A stretch of DNA of 64,000 nucleotides, taken from Antedon mediterranea. Its lineage: Eukaryota; Echinodermata; Crinoidea; Comatulida; Antedonidae. The stretch is from NCBI RefSeq assembly GCF_964355755.1, contig NC_092678.1, forward strand, positions 11,444,922 to 11,508,921, given 5' to 3'. Position numbers and translations under genes: made by a program. Shown piece after piece: positions 22,407 through 34,400 of the stretch; within the stretch, counting starts at the first letter, position 1; each line of letters starts with the position of its first letter. Below the pieces are notes generated by a model. It was not told where the DNA came from and ran no database searches. It saw only the letters and a list, made by a program, of their open reading frames with translations.

Positions 22407-25400
22407 GTAACAGTTTTGTTTCTTTTATTAAACATTGAAAGGGATGTCCGATCCTTAAAAATGTTAATATTTGTTTTTCTATGAACTTGGCTAAATGAAT
22501 GAGAAGGATTGTGTTGACAATAACAAAAATTAAAGAACAATGTTAATTGTAATGTTCCCATAAGCTCTTAAAAATAAAAATTGAGATGAGTGAGAGAGAA
22601 AACAGATTAAATTAAGAACTAGAAAGCCACTCCGAGAGTGCATACCTCCGCCTACTGTAAAATTCTCCTACATAAGATTTCTCCGGTTAAAAAAAATATG
22701 TATATATTTGTGTGTGTCTTAATGCTGTTTCTGATTTAGGCTAATTTAAATACAAGCATGTGTATGCGAGTTTGGTGTAATGGTTATGTAACAAGCCTTT
22801 CAACAATTAACAATAGCTTCAGTTGACTAACAATAGAACAGCAACGCGAAAATCAAACGAGTGAATTTAAAAAGAAATAGGTTTTTTTAAACTACTCGCA
22901 TCAAAAAACGTGCACATTAAATAAAATTATGTTTTAAAATTACAAATCAGAAATTATAACTCTTGCCTCTTGTACAAAAATGAAGTTTTTGGACAAGTAG
23001 TTTTCGAGAAAATGCAATTACAGTTTACTTGCTACTTTAAGACTGCTCGCCGGCTTTTGAAAAATGTTGTCCTATCTTTTAACACTAGTAGGTCTGAAAA
23101 GTATACTAAAAAGTGGTCCAGAATTGGGACCGTGGTCCGAAATGGTCCCAAAATTTAAAGAAATGGTCCTTTACCACATATCTATCTGTACATTCATTTT
23201 GGTAAAGACCTTGTAATTACTTTTTGAGTAATCCTGCTAACAAACAAACAGACAGACAGACAAACAAACACACGCGATTGATTACATACCTCCTTGGCGG
23301 AGGTAAACTACAGTTTAAAGATTGGTTTTGAAAAGAAGATTGTTCCACAGTTTAAGAGCTGCAAAGGCGACTAGGTGGAACAAAAATACTAATTCACCTG
23401 AGAGACAGACTAAAGATCTTTGTTTAGTTGGGTTAGAAATATGATAAGTAATTAACATTAATTAGCATTTAATATAATTCATTGTTTAATTGGAAGCCAT
23501 TGGAGTTTATGTAATATTGGTGTAATGTCAAGTGATGGATACAAGTCAAGCTGCAGTATATAAAAGAAGTTGTAATTTATTAAGCTCTTCATTTGGTAGA
23601 CCATACAAAATGGCATTACAGTAATCTAACCGATGTTATGAGTGAGTTTAATTAGCGCGAATTGGGTTAAGGATTTGCGAAGAAGTGCATGTTTTGTTAC
23701 ACAGGTGGTACTGACTGACTGACTGACTGACAGATTTGTTGTTAATATGTCTAGACATTGTCATTGCTGAGTCAACAACACATGCTCGATAACTTAGCCT
23801 CATGGCAATCTGTGCTCTCTACTTGAGCACTTGGACCTAGTGTTTATGAACCATATTTACCTTAAAACGAAAAATTTTGTTCATAATATAATCTATATAT
23901 AAATTTACGTAATGGAAAAATTTGTTAATAAAATACATTAGTATTGTATGTAGATCATCAGTCTTATCAACGTGGATGTTGGAAGTCACCAGTGATAATA
24001 AAATGAGATCAGCATTTAATCTGCTAATCTGCTCTGCAATATAACACTCTGAACACTATTCTTCTTATACATTACAGGTTTGGCTTATGCATTCCTTGCT
24101 TCTCTTAAACCAGTTTATGGATTGTACATAAATTTCTTTCCTGTTATTCTGTATGCGTTGATGGGAACTTCAAAACATATATCAGTTGGTAAGTATTAAA
24201 AGTACATTATGTGTAAACAAGTGTGTTATCTGGTATTGAAAATTTTAAGAAAATATTCTAGCCGTATATTTTAATATTTTATCTATAATTTTGATTTTAA
24301 TGTTAACAAATGTATTACAGTATTATTCAAATTGAATTCAACGTTGAAAGCAAGATTGTTTAATTGACTATTCGGAACTCATGCGTCAAATTACTCTGCA
24401 AAATACAATGAAAAATTCTGAAGATAGCATAAAAATGTAATTGTCTAGAATAGATAGATATATGATATAGTTGAAATACAATACAAATTCGAAAAATCTG
24501 CTGAAGTCAAATTTGCATCTGTTGAATTTGTAAGTCAAATCTTTTTTCAACATAATTTTTGGGTCCAAATACACACATTTTTACTGATTTTCTACTAGGT
24601 GTGTTATAATATGTTAAGTAGTTTCCTTGATTGAACTGATCTTTACATATTGTTTTGTTAGGCGTGTTTGCTGTTGTCAGCATCATGACCGGAATAACAG
24701 TGGATGCGGCTGTTGAGGCCAAACGTTTAGAAAACAGTACCATCAATGAAGAAATTGAAAAGGTCAAAGCAGCAACAACTCTCTGCTTTATGGTTGGTTT
24801 CATTCAGGTAAATTTTTTTTTTTATTATGCAATAGGTTGTCGCAAACTTAATTTCATGCTAAACCTAAATTCTTTCTTTAGTAAAACATCCCAAAACTGA
24901 ATTTCTCCATTTCAAATGTTGTATTCTGTTCCAACCAAAATATTAAGTATTATATTTTAGATGTCATATCCAAAGTTTTTCACATGCACAAACCAGGATA
25001 GCTTTAATTGTTTGCTATGTTTAATGTTCATAGCTCATTAAGTGAATGCAATTGAAGATTATGACTGATGTACCTCCCATCGCCACCTTATAATTTTCAG
25101 ATTGTTGTCAAGTACTGACCACTGACCACCACTGATTAATCTGGAGTGAAAAAAAACATGCTTGAGTGTTGTTCATTAAAATAATACAATCTTTTGTCAG
25201 CATCCATTTGTGCAATCTACTTAATGTTTGCTATTTACAAGTTCACCACTTATTAAATTTACGTGCAGGCCCCACGAATCAACTCTTCAAATCAGGTGTG
25301 AAATCGTGTTTATAAACAATTTGTGATGGTCATTCAAGCATAGTTTAAATTTTTACATCAATTCTACAACTCAACTGACAAGCTAATGTGTTGAACAAAC

Positions 25401-28400
25401 TTTCAACATGGTACCTAAACCAAATGTTTATTAGAAAATTGATAAAATAATCATCAAACAACAAATTATAGTAATTAATATACTACCAGCACACATTGTA
25501 TAATATAAAAGTCAATAGAAGGAGAAATAAGAAAATTTAATTGATAGAGTTATATAAAGTACTAACAAAATTAAAATAAGTATAATATGTTATATATTGT
25601 TTTAAGCTTTTAGGCAAAATCAAATGTTGATAAAAGTTTGCGGTACACAACGTATATTAGTTCTGAAAAGAACTGTTGAGTTTCTTGACGTTTTGATCAA
25701 TATGCTTTGATAGTCCTCAGGAGTGAGAATGACTAACTCCTGAGGACGATCAAAACATTTTGATCGAAACGTCGAGATACTCAAAAGTTCTTTTCAGAAC
25801 TAATACGTGGTGTACCGCAAACTTTATATCAACATATAATATGTTATTCATTTTATTTTTCAGTTTTTACTAGGTTTGTTTCAGCTAGGGTTTATCAGTG
25901 TTTACTTGTCTGATCCAGTGGTGCGAGGATTCACAACAGGAGCTGCGATGCATGTGTTTACTTCACAGTTCAAGCACCTCTTTGGAATAGAACTGGAGTC
26001 TTACTTTGGCCCCTTTGCCTTAATTAAGGTTTGCCTTTTTTGTTTTTATTGCTGTATTTTAATTCTTAGGTTTTTTAGTTTAAAGATAAAAACCTTTATC
26101 AGTTATGGTTTTTTTGATAATTAGTCACATATTGTAAATCAAATGATTTGCAGAAGTATGACTTGCATCAATATTCAAAGAGAAAAAAACCCAAAAAACT
26201 GTAATAGCAATACTACCAAAGAATCTAACCCACAAGAATCTCCCGTCTTGTCAATTTTACATTATAAATACTGTATCACAAGTACAGGGTCATAGGTCAC
26301 ACTGGGCACCACCATTCTGACAGTGCCTCGTCAAACTAGAAAGAATAAGTATCATTTTTTTCAAAGGGGAAAAAACGAGAGTTAAAATTGATTATTATAA
26401 TATTGCAATATAATTGTGCATTTTTTTACATTTTTTTTTCAGAGTTATGAAGAACTATTTTCTGAATTAAACACAACTAATATAGCAACATTGATAATGG
26501 GTCTTTGTTCTATCATTGCACTTGTTTTAGTCAAAGAAATACAAGATAAATATAAAGATAGAATCAAGTTTCCAATACCTATGGAGTTGGCTGTTGTATG
26601 TATAATATCATTTACTATCAATCAAGCAATTTCAAATAGATACTAATTTTGTTGATTATGATTTTTTTTTTAATTATATTAGGCCATTGTGTCAGTTTGA
26701 AAAGTTTACTGTTCTGTTGTTACTTCTAAACATATTACAGTAGTAGTACTATTCATTTATTGTATTCAGTTAATACAAAGATTTTTACTTACAACACTGA
26801 TAGTAATAGGGAGTTTTCGCAACCTTTATACGATAACGAAAACGGATACGTCACACATTTGTGAAACTTTTGAGCTGATCCCCATTTCATATTCGTAAAG
26901 CATATTCGTGTTGACGAATATCACCAGTCATATTCGTAACTACAAAACGAGTATAGTTTTGGATCTATTTTGCATTTGAATCCGGAATGATTCATAATTA
27001 TACTTTTATTTAAAGTAATTTACTAAAATGCCAGGTCAATTTTGATAAATAACAGATTTTAAAGTCCTCATTTGCTTTGATGTTATGCTAGGCCTAGACA
27101 GCCAAGCACCGTTTTTGTTATCGTATTCGTAAGGTTGCGAAAACTCCCTAATGTTTGATAGATAAACAACCTTCATCATCAACTCGCATAGTAAAAAAGG
27201 AAAATTGTACAATTTAAATTCTTCAAAAGTATTAAATAATTTAAAAGTAAAAAAATTATTTTAGTTAATTATTATAAAATACAGATACAGGTAGGTAACA
27301 GATACAGATAAACTTTCATCTTTCACAAAAAAAAGTACATGGTCGCAGTTCAAGAATACAATAATGACAATATTGAAAACAAATTAAGTAAATACTCAAA
27401 CAGATTATCTCTGAAAATACAATTTAGATAAACAGTGAATGATACTTTGCATTTTTTTTTTTTTAGATTGTTTTTGGGACAGTTGTATCAAGTAAAATAA
27501 ACTTAGAGGAGAAGTATGATGTAATCATTGTTGGAACAATACCAACTGGGTAAATCTGTTTTTTTGCATTGTGTATTAAACTATTGCTATTGATAATGAA
27601 GTTATTTCTAAAAAGAAATATAATATACAGTATTATATACCACCTAAATAGATTCCTAGGCCTGAGGCCTACTACATCCCTAGGTCCCTGGAGGATGAAC
27701 AGACGACCAGGGCCAAAGACAATCCCTAGGCCTGAGGCCTACTACATCCCTAGGTCCCTGGAGGGTGAACAGACGACCAGGGCCAAAGACAATCCCTAGG
27801 CCTGAGGCCTACTACATCCCTAGGTCCCTGGAGGGTGAACAGACGACCAGGGCCAAAGACAATCCCTAGGCCTGAGGCCTACTACATCCCTAGGTCTCTG
27901 GAGGATGAACAGACGACCAGGGCCAAAGACAATCAGGGCCATCATATTATGATAGAGATGATTGATTCCATATTTTATGTGCCCGTTCGTCTTATCAGTT
28001 TTGCCCGATCGTCTTAGATGTTGGGCCCGATAGTCTTAATCGTTTGGCCCAATAGTCTTAACATTGGGCCCGATAGACAAGTACATTGTTTGTAAATGCG
28101 TTCCATTATAGTTTATAATTGAGCTACGGTAATAGCATACATAGCGAGATGAAGTGAAATATTGTGTTAGTTTTTGCGTGATTTACCTTTCTGTTTAGTA
28201 CTTATTCAACAGAGTATTTTGAGCGTCGAGATTGTTCTTAACGAAGAAGCGTTGTTACCGTTTGCTACATTTTTATCCTTTTTTTACCTCATAACCTGAT
28301 TATAATAATAATAATAACAACTTTATTTAAAAACGGATGCAACACTTGAATCACCATATTGGTGTTTTTCACAAGGCCGTTACTTACTACAAAACTATTT

Positions 28401-31400
28401 ATACTATTACACAAGTTATAATTTAGGGTGCAGGTCAAGTCGGCCCCACGTCAAGTTGGCCCCAAGTCAACTCGGCCTCAAGTCAACTCGGCCTCAAGTC
28501 AACTCGGCCTCACGTCAACTCAGCCAAAAACTAATCGATCAACTCGGCCACAATAAAGTATGGAACGCAAAAAGTGCTTAATATTATTATGATTCTTACT
28601 ATCCACGCTTTAAAAAAAATGAAGAAATAAAAAAAAAATAATATAGGAGGCCTACGTTCCACCATTTGGCCATAGAAAAAATGATCGTACATCGTTTTTG
28701 TCCATGATTTGCGTTTTAAAAAAAGGGGAATCCCCCGGTCAGTGAAAACATGTAGCAGTTGTAGATATCGAAAAAGCTGCCAAAGGCGCAGGGAGGCGCA
28801 GCTACGAATTGTTTTCAATTGTGCAATTTGAAATTTTATTAAACGTAAATAAAGGAAAGTTGGTGAAATCATTACTATTTTTTTTGCTAAATATATTATT
28901 GTCTAAATATTAATATTCATTAAAAGTCAGAATTATTTATAGTTAAAAAATTGTGAAGAAATATTATTTTATCAATCCCCTTCATTTGCACTTTTTGCGT
29001 TCCATAGTTTAACGGGGCCCAGTTGACCGATTATTTTTTGGCCGAGTTGACGTGAGGCCGAGTTGACTTGGGGCCGACTTGACTTGGGGCCGACTTGACT
29101 TGGGGCCGACTTGACTTGGGGCCGACTTGACTTTGGCCGAGACGGTTTAGGGCCGACTTGGATCAAAATCATAATTTACAGTACAAAAACAACAACAACA
29201 AAAAAGGATTTCCTGAAAAATATAGAGTTTCAAGTATATTTTATCTTTGGTCATTTATAATTTTTTTAAATAATGTCTATTAGGAGCTGTAATTGCATTT
29301 GAGTTTATAGCATTTAAACTATTCCATAGCTTTGCACCAGAATACGAGAAACTTTTCTTTTTATACTCGGTGTTTGCCTTATGTAAACTTAGAATATCTT
29401 TTGATCTAGTATTATATGTTTGTTTGCGTTCATAGAATCTGTTTCTTAAGTAGGATGGTGTCAAGTTATTCATTATTTTATACATTGTGACTGCTTCGTT
29501 GTAATATTGTTTTTCTTCTAAATTAGGCCAATTTAAATCTTTGAGCGCCTGTGAGCTAGAGTCATACCTAGATGTATGTGTAATTATTTTTTGCCGCTCT
29601 ATTTTGGAGTACTTGGAGTTTATATTTGAGGGTTTGGTTACAACAACCCCATACTACATTGCAGTAGCCAAAATGGTGGGCTATGATAGATTTGTACATT
29701 AATGATTGAATATTTTGAGGGAAAATATTGCTGCATTTTTTTAGATAGTACAGACCTGATATTACTTTATTTTTCACCTGATCTATTTGTTTATGCCATT
29801 TTAAATTTTCATCGATAATGACACCTAAATGTTTACAGTTATTTACTTTTTTGTACCGTCTATATTAATATTAATATCCATGTTAATCAATTTATTTAAT
29901 TTTTGATGTGTTCCTAAAATCATATATTCAGTCTTTTTAACGTTTAGACTTAATTTGTTACTTGCTATAAACCATAGTTGTACATGTTTTAGATCAGTAT
30001 TTACTTAGCTTATTATATCGTGTATGTCTTTAGATGCATAATATAACGCAGTGTCATCTGCGTACATGCTTACATTTACATGGGAAACTGAGTTAGGTAG
30101 ATCATTAATATACATGATAAATAGAAGGGGCCCTAATATTGATCCCTGAGGGATTCTACAAACACTATTAGACTTTACCGAATCAACATTGTTAATATTA
30201 GTAATATGTGTACGATTTGTTAAATAATTTTCAAACCATTTGATAACATGATTAGCAAAACTAAAATTGTGTAGTTTTTTTATTAGTATCTGGTGATTAA
30301 CAGTGTCGAAAGCTTTTTTGAGATCAAGCATTATTAGTCCTATGTATTTACCATTTTCAATACTGTCAATCCTACTATAACTTCAGTTATATTTATTAAT
30401 GCCGATGATGTCGAGTAATTTGGCCTAAATCCAGATTGTTGATTGTATAATTTAGGGTTGATTTGTGAATAGAGTTGTCAATAATTTTCAATAAAATTGG
30501 TAGTACAGAAATTGGCCTGTAGTTAGATGGTTCACTTCGGTCGCCATTTTTAAAAATTGGGCATATTCGTGCATTTTTCCATTTACTTGGGAAGTCGCTG
30601 GTTCTTAGAGATAAATTAATTAAAAATGTAATGGGTTGTACAATTGAGTTGATTGCTAATTTTATTAGTTTAGCAGGAATTTCATCAGTTCCTGTAGCCT
30701 TTTTGTCAGATAATGATAAAATTTGTTTGTATACATATTCTTCGTCAACAAATGTGAAATTTATTTTGTCTTCATCTTGATTTGGGTATTCATAATTTAC
30801 ATGGTTATTTTTAAATTGAGGAATTTGTTTAGCTAGGTTAGGTCCTATGTTTGCAAAAAACTCATTTAAAGTATTAGCTATCTTGTAAGAATCTGTTTCA
30901 AGGCCATTTATTGTATTTATACTACTTATAACACTTTTTTTATTCTCAGATGGTACAATATATCTTATGTTTTTCCAGATTATTTTGGAATCTTTTGTAT
31001 TTAATTGTTCAGAGAAATAATCCTTTTTTGATTTCCTGATATCGTAATTTACTTTGTTTTTTAATTCACGGTATTCGTTCCATAATTGAGGACAATTTTC
31101 TTTATTCGCTCTTTTTTTCATTGAGTCACGTTTTCGCATTTGTAATATTACATTTTTTGTGAGCCATGGGCTATCTTTATTTCGAACCCGTTTTTTCTTT
31201 AAAGGTACATGTTTATTAACAATTTGTAAAAACTTGTCTTCAATTCAAGAAACTGCAGAGCGTTCTGAAGTTATTTCATCCCAATTTACATTTAACATAT
31301 CAATTTGTAGTTTTTCCTCATCAAGGTTATTGTAGTTCCTTTTTGTTTTATATTTATGGTTATGTTTTGGTTTTTCTTCTTTACCAATGATAGTGTAAAT

Positions 31401-34400
31401 AGCTGAATGATCACTAATTCCTGTGTTAAGTACACCCGAGGAAGAAATTCTGTTTGGAAAGGATGTATAAAAATGATCAATCAGAGTTTTACTTTGTTTT
31501 GTTATCCTTGTCGGTTCAGTTATAATTTGTGTTAGAAAATGGTTATTAGTTATATCCATTAATTTTTGTGTATAGCAAGTAGGGTTTTGTGAAAGTGTGT
31601 CACAATTGACATCTCCTATTACAGTATTATTATTTCTTTGTTTAGACATTCGTTTTCTTCTAAAATTTGTTAAAAAATATCTAAAAGTTGAATTTTTGAG
31701 TTTGGTGGGCGGTACCATGCTATTAAAATGATTGGTTTAGTTTTTGGTTTACAAAGTTCAATTACTACTATCTCAAGCTCCATTTTCATGAAATCATTTC
31801 TTAGTTTACAAGTAAAACATCCTCCTCTATTTACATAAACTGCAACCCCTCCCCCTTCCCTATTTCTGTCATTTCTATAAATATCATAGCCATCAATGTG
31901 TATTGATTCATCTTTAATTACATTATCTAAACGTGTTTCATTGAGTGCTATGATATCAATAGAATTGTTGTTGATTAGATACTTAAATTCATCAAATTTG
32001 CTTGGTAGAGAAACTATATTCAATCCTAGGATACTTAGACCATTATTTAAAAATACTTTACAATTTTCAGTTAAATTATTATGTTCATTTAGCGAGCAGT
32101 TATGTTGATAGTTAATTGTTTCATTTTTATTTGAATTGATCGTATACGTTAAATTTGAAGCACCTCCGGGTGGTATAGTATCATTTATATAAGTTTGTTG
32201 AGTGTTCACCTCGTCATGGGGATTTTGTTCAAATTCATTGTCATTAATCATAGAATTTAGGGCTAACCCCTCATTGCCTATTTCCTAGTAGTCATAAAAA
32301 GCTTGGCAAAACTTAGCCTTATGTCCTACAGAGTTACATTTCCAGCATGTAATCGGTGCTCTATGACGACATATCCTCTGCACATGTCCACTCTCACCAC
32401 AGTTGAAGCAGGGATTCAGAGCTTCCTGGTTGAAGGATGAAACTGTAACAGATGAGTATCGTTGTTTGCCTTCTTGGTTTCGTTGTCTCGCTGGTGTACG
32501 TATTACTTGCACTGCTCTATTAATACTTCTTAGTAGGACCGATGTACCTTTCTGGTTGAGATGTAGGCCATGTCTTGTAAAGTAATTCGAATGTACACCG
32601 TGTGCATCTGTGAAATAGTTGGTATGGTCAATGTACATATGGCCAAAAACCATTTGGAGCATATCATTTGCTTCAGCAATTTGTCTGTTAAAATTTGTAT
32701 TGTCAAGACGAGGACAGATGCCTGAGACGAGCACCTTTCCAGATATCCTTTGTTGCAAATATGTTGTTATTTGAAGAAAGTCTTTGTGAAGTTTGCTAAT
32801 GTTAAAATCTTCTCGACTACAATCATTTGTTCCAGCATGAATTATTATAACATTTTCCAGATTCATATGTGTTACAGCATTGTAAAGTTGACTAACAGTA
32901 AAGCCTCGCTTTGTCCTGACTTATGTATCACTTAGACCTCTTGTTTTAATTAGTTTCAACATGGAATCTCCGATTACCAAATTTGTTGTCTTCACAGTGT
33001 GAGATGCATTATCATTTTGTTGGACGCTGTATGTTGAGTTTTGGATGGCTTGATCAGATTCAGGAATTAACGGCTCAGGTAAAGTGGGGAGCTCATCTAC
33101 CAGTTGAACAAAATGGTTACTAGTATGGATCTCGTGATCATTACCATTCAGACTTATTTCCTGGCAACAGTTATGAATAGGCTGATAAAATGTGTTGTGT
33201 TTTTTTACATCAAGCTCTGATCGTAGGCTAGTAATTTGTGCCTCAAGGTGTTCATTTCTCTCACTTAGTTCCTTAAAAGATGTAGAAAGTTGGGCAAAGT
33301 TAGCATGAACAGTTTTCAGATCGTGTATTTGTTTCCGTAGATCATTTATTGTGTCATCCTTACTTTTCACTTTGTTTTTTAAGGAGGGTGTCAGATCCCA
33401 GTGCTCGGGTGTTTGGGTGACTATATTGGTTGTTCTTGTTGCAATTGATTGTGTAGAAACTTCACGAATCTCAACTGAAGAAGTAATCGTAGCAGCATCA
33501 AATGTTCTGGGATTATTAGTAAATCGCTTAATTGGTGTGGAAGCCGAGGGTGTTGTTAAATAAGAAGGCATACTTAAGATAGATAGCTCTTAATCCCTGA
33601 ATTCCTTCAAAATTAATTCTTCATCGTCATTATCAAATGTCCGATTAGCTGGACACACCAGGCTATCAGATATGAGATTTGCCATTGTAAGAGTCAAGTT
33701 TAAAACGGGCATTGGGCTTGTTTGTGCCTATGAGTCAGTTCAATATAAACAGGATGCGAATTGAAACAAAGGCTTAGTTTGTCCAGCCCAGAACTTCTTA
33801 CATAACACTTTTCAAGTACAGTAGGTTACAATACTTGCTTTATTCCTTTGTTCTTCAGAAATAGGTATGCTTGATTTTCAACTTTGCAGCCTAGGTTTCA
33901 GTTATAAAATTTGCAAAAACCATACCTCAAATCATGAAACTCCAGTGAAAATAAAAAACTGCAAACAATCACCTAATCTTTTATATAGTTTGTAGTGAGA
34001 AAATATCCTTTTTTAGAGTAATAAAGATGAACTTTTAGAGAGAGCTCTCCAGTATTCCTGCAGCCTACAAACTTTCATGTTAATACAATAGATTATCTTC
34101 CCGGATTACATGTATTCGATCAAATAATTATTATTTCTATTTAGATTCAATAGACATGCCTGTTATGTACACAATTAGTATTAAGCAAAAAGCCTGCAGG
34201 GCCGTGGGGTTGAATCACACGTACCGCCGACCGCGGGATTCCCCTTTTATATACAGTAGAAAAAACAACAACACGCATTTATAATGTCAAATAGACAACA
34301 TTTAAAGATTCTACTGTCACCATGGATACTCTTTACAGGTCTGCCTCAAGTACATAGTTTATTACATTATTTTGTATCACAAACTCGTGGAAAGAACACA

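Larger units (their letters stand above)
29190..33720 (-). mobile_element. Nearly full-length CR1-like LINE, decayed
   Basis: A two-ORF non-LTR retrotransposon in SLC26 intron 6, antisense to the gene. ORF1 (33571-32285) is followed by ORF2 with an endonuclease (32251-31250), RT (about 31140-30005) and a C-terminal region (to 29255). The end nearest 29190 carries a short (TTG)n-like tail, typical of CR1-type elements. ORF2 has several frameshifts (near 31690, 30390, 29990, 29560), so the copy is inactive. Confidence 0.9.

Noticed and set aside
22370-22561. Minus-strand frame over SLC26 exon 1
   Set aside because: It is an antisense shadow of a supported exon.
27569-28017. Proline-rich repeat frames
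   Set aside because: They are read-through of the 70-bp minisatellite in an intron.
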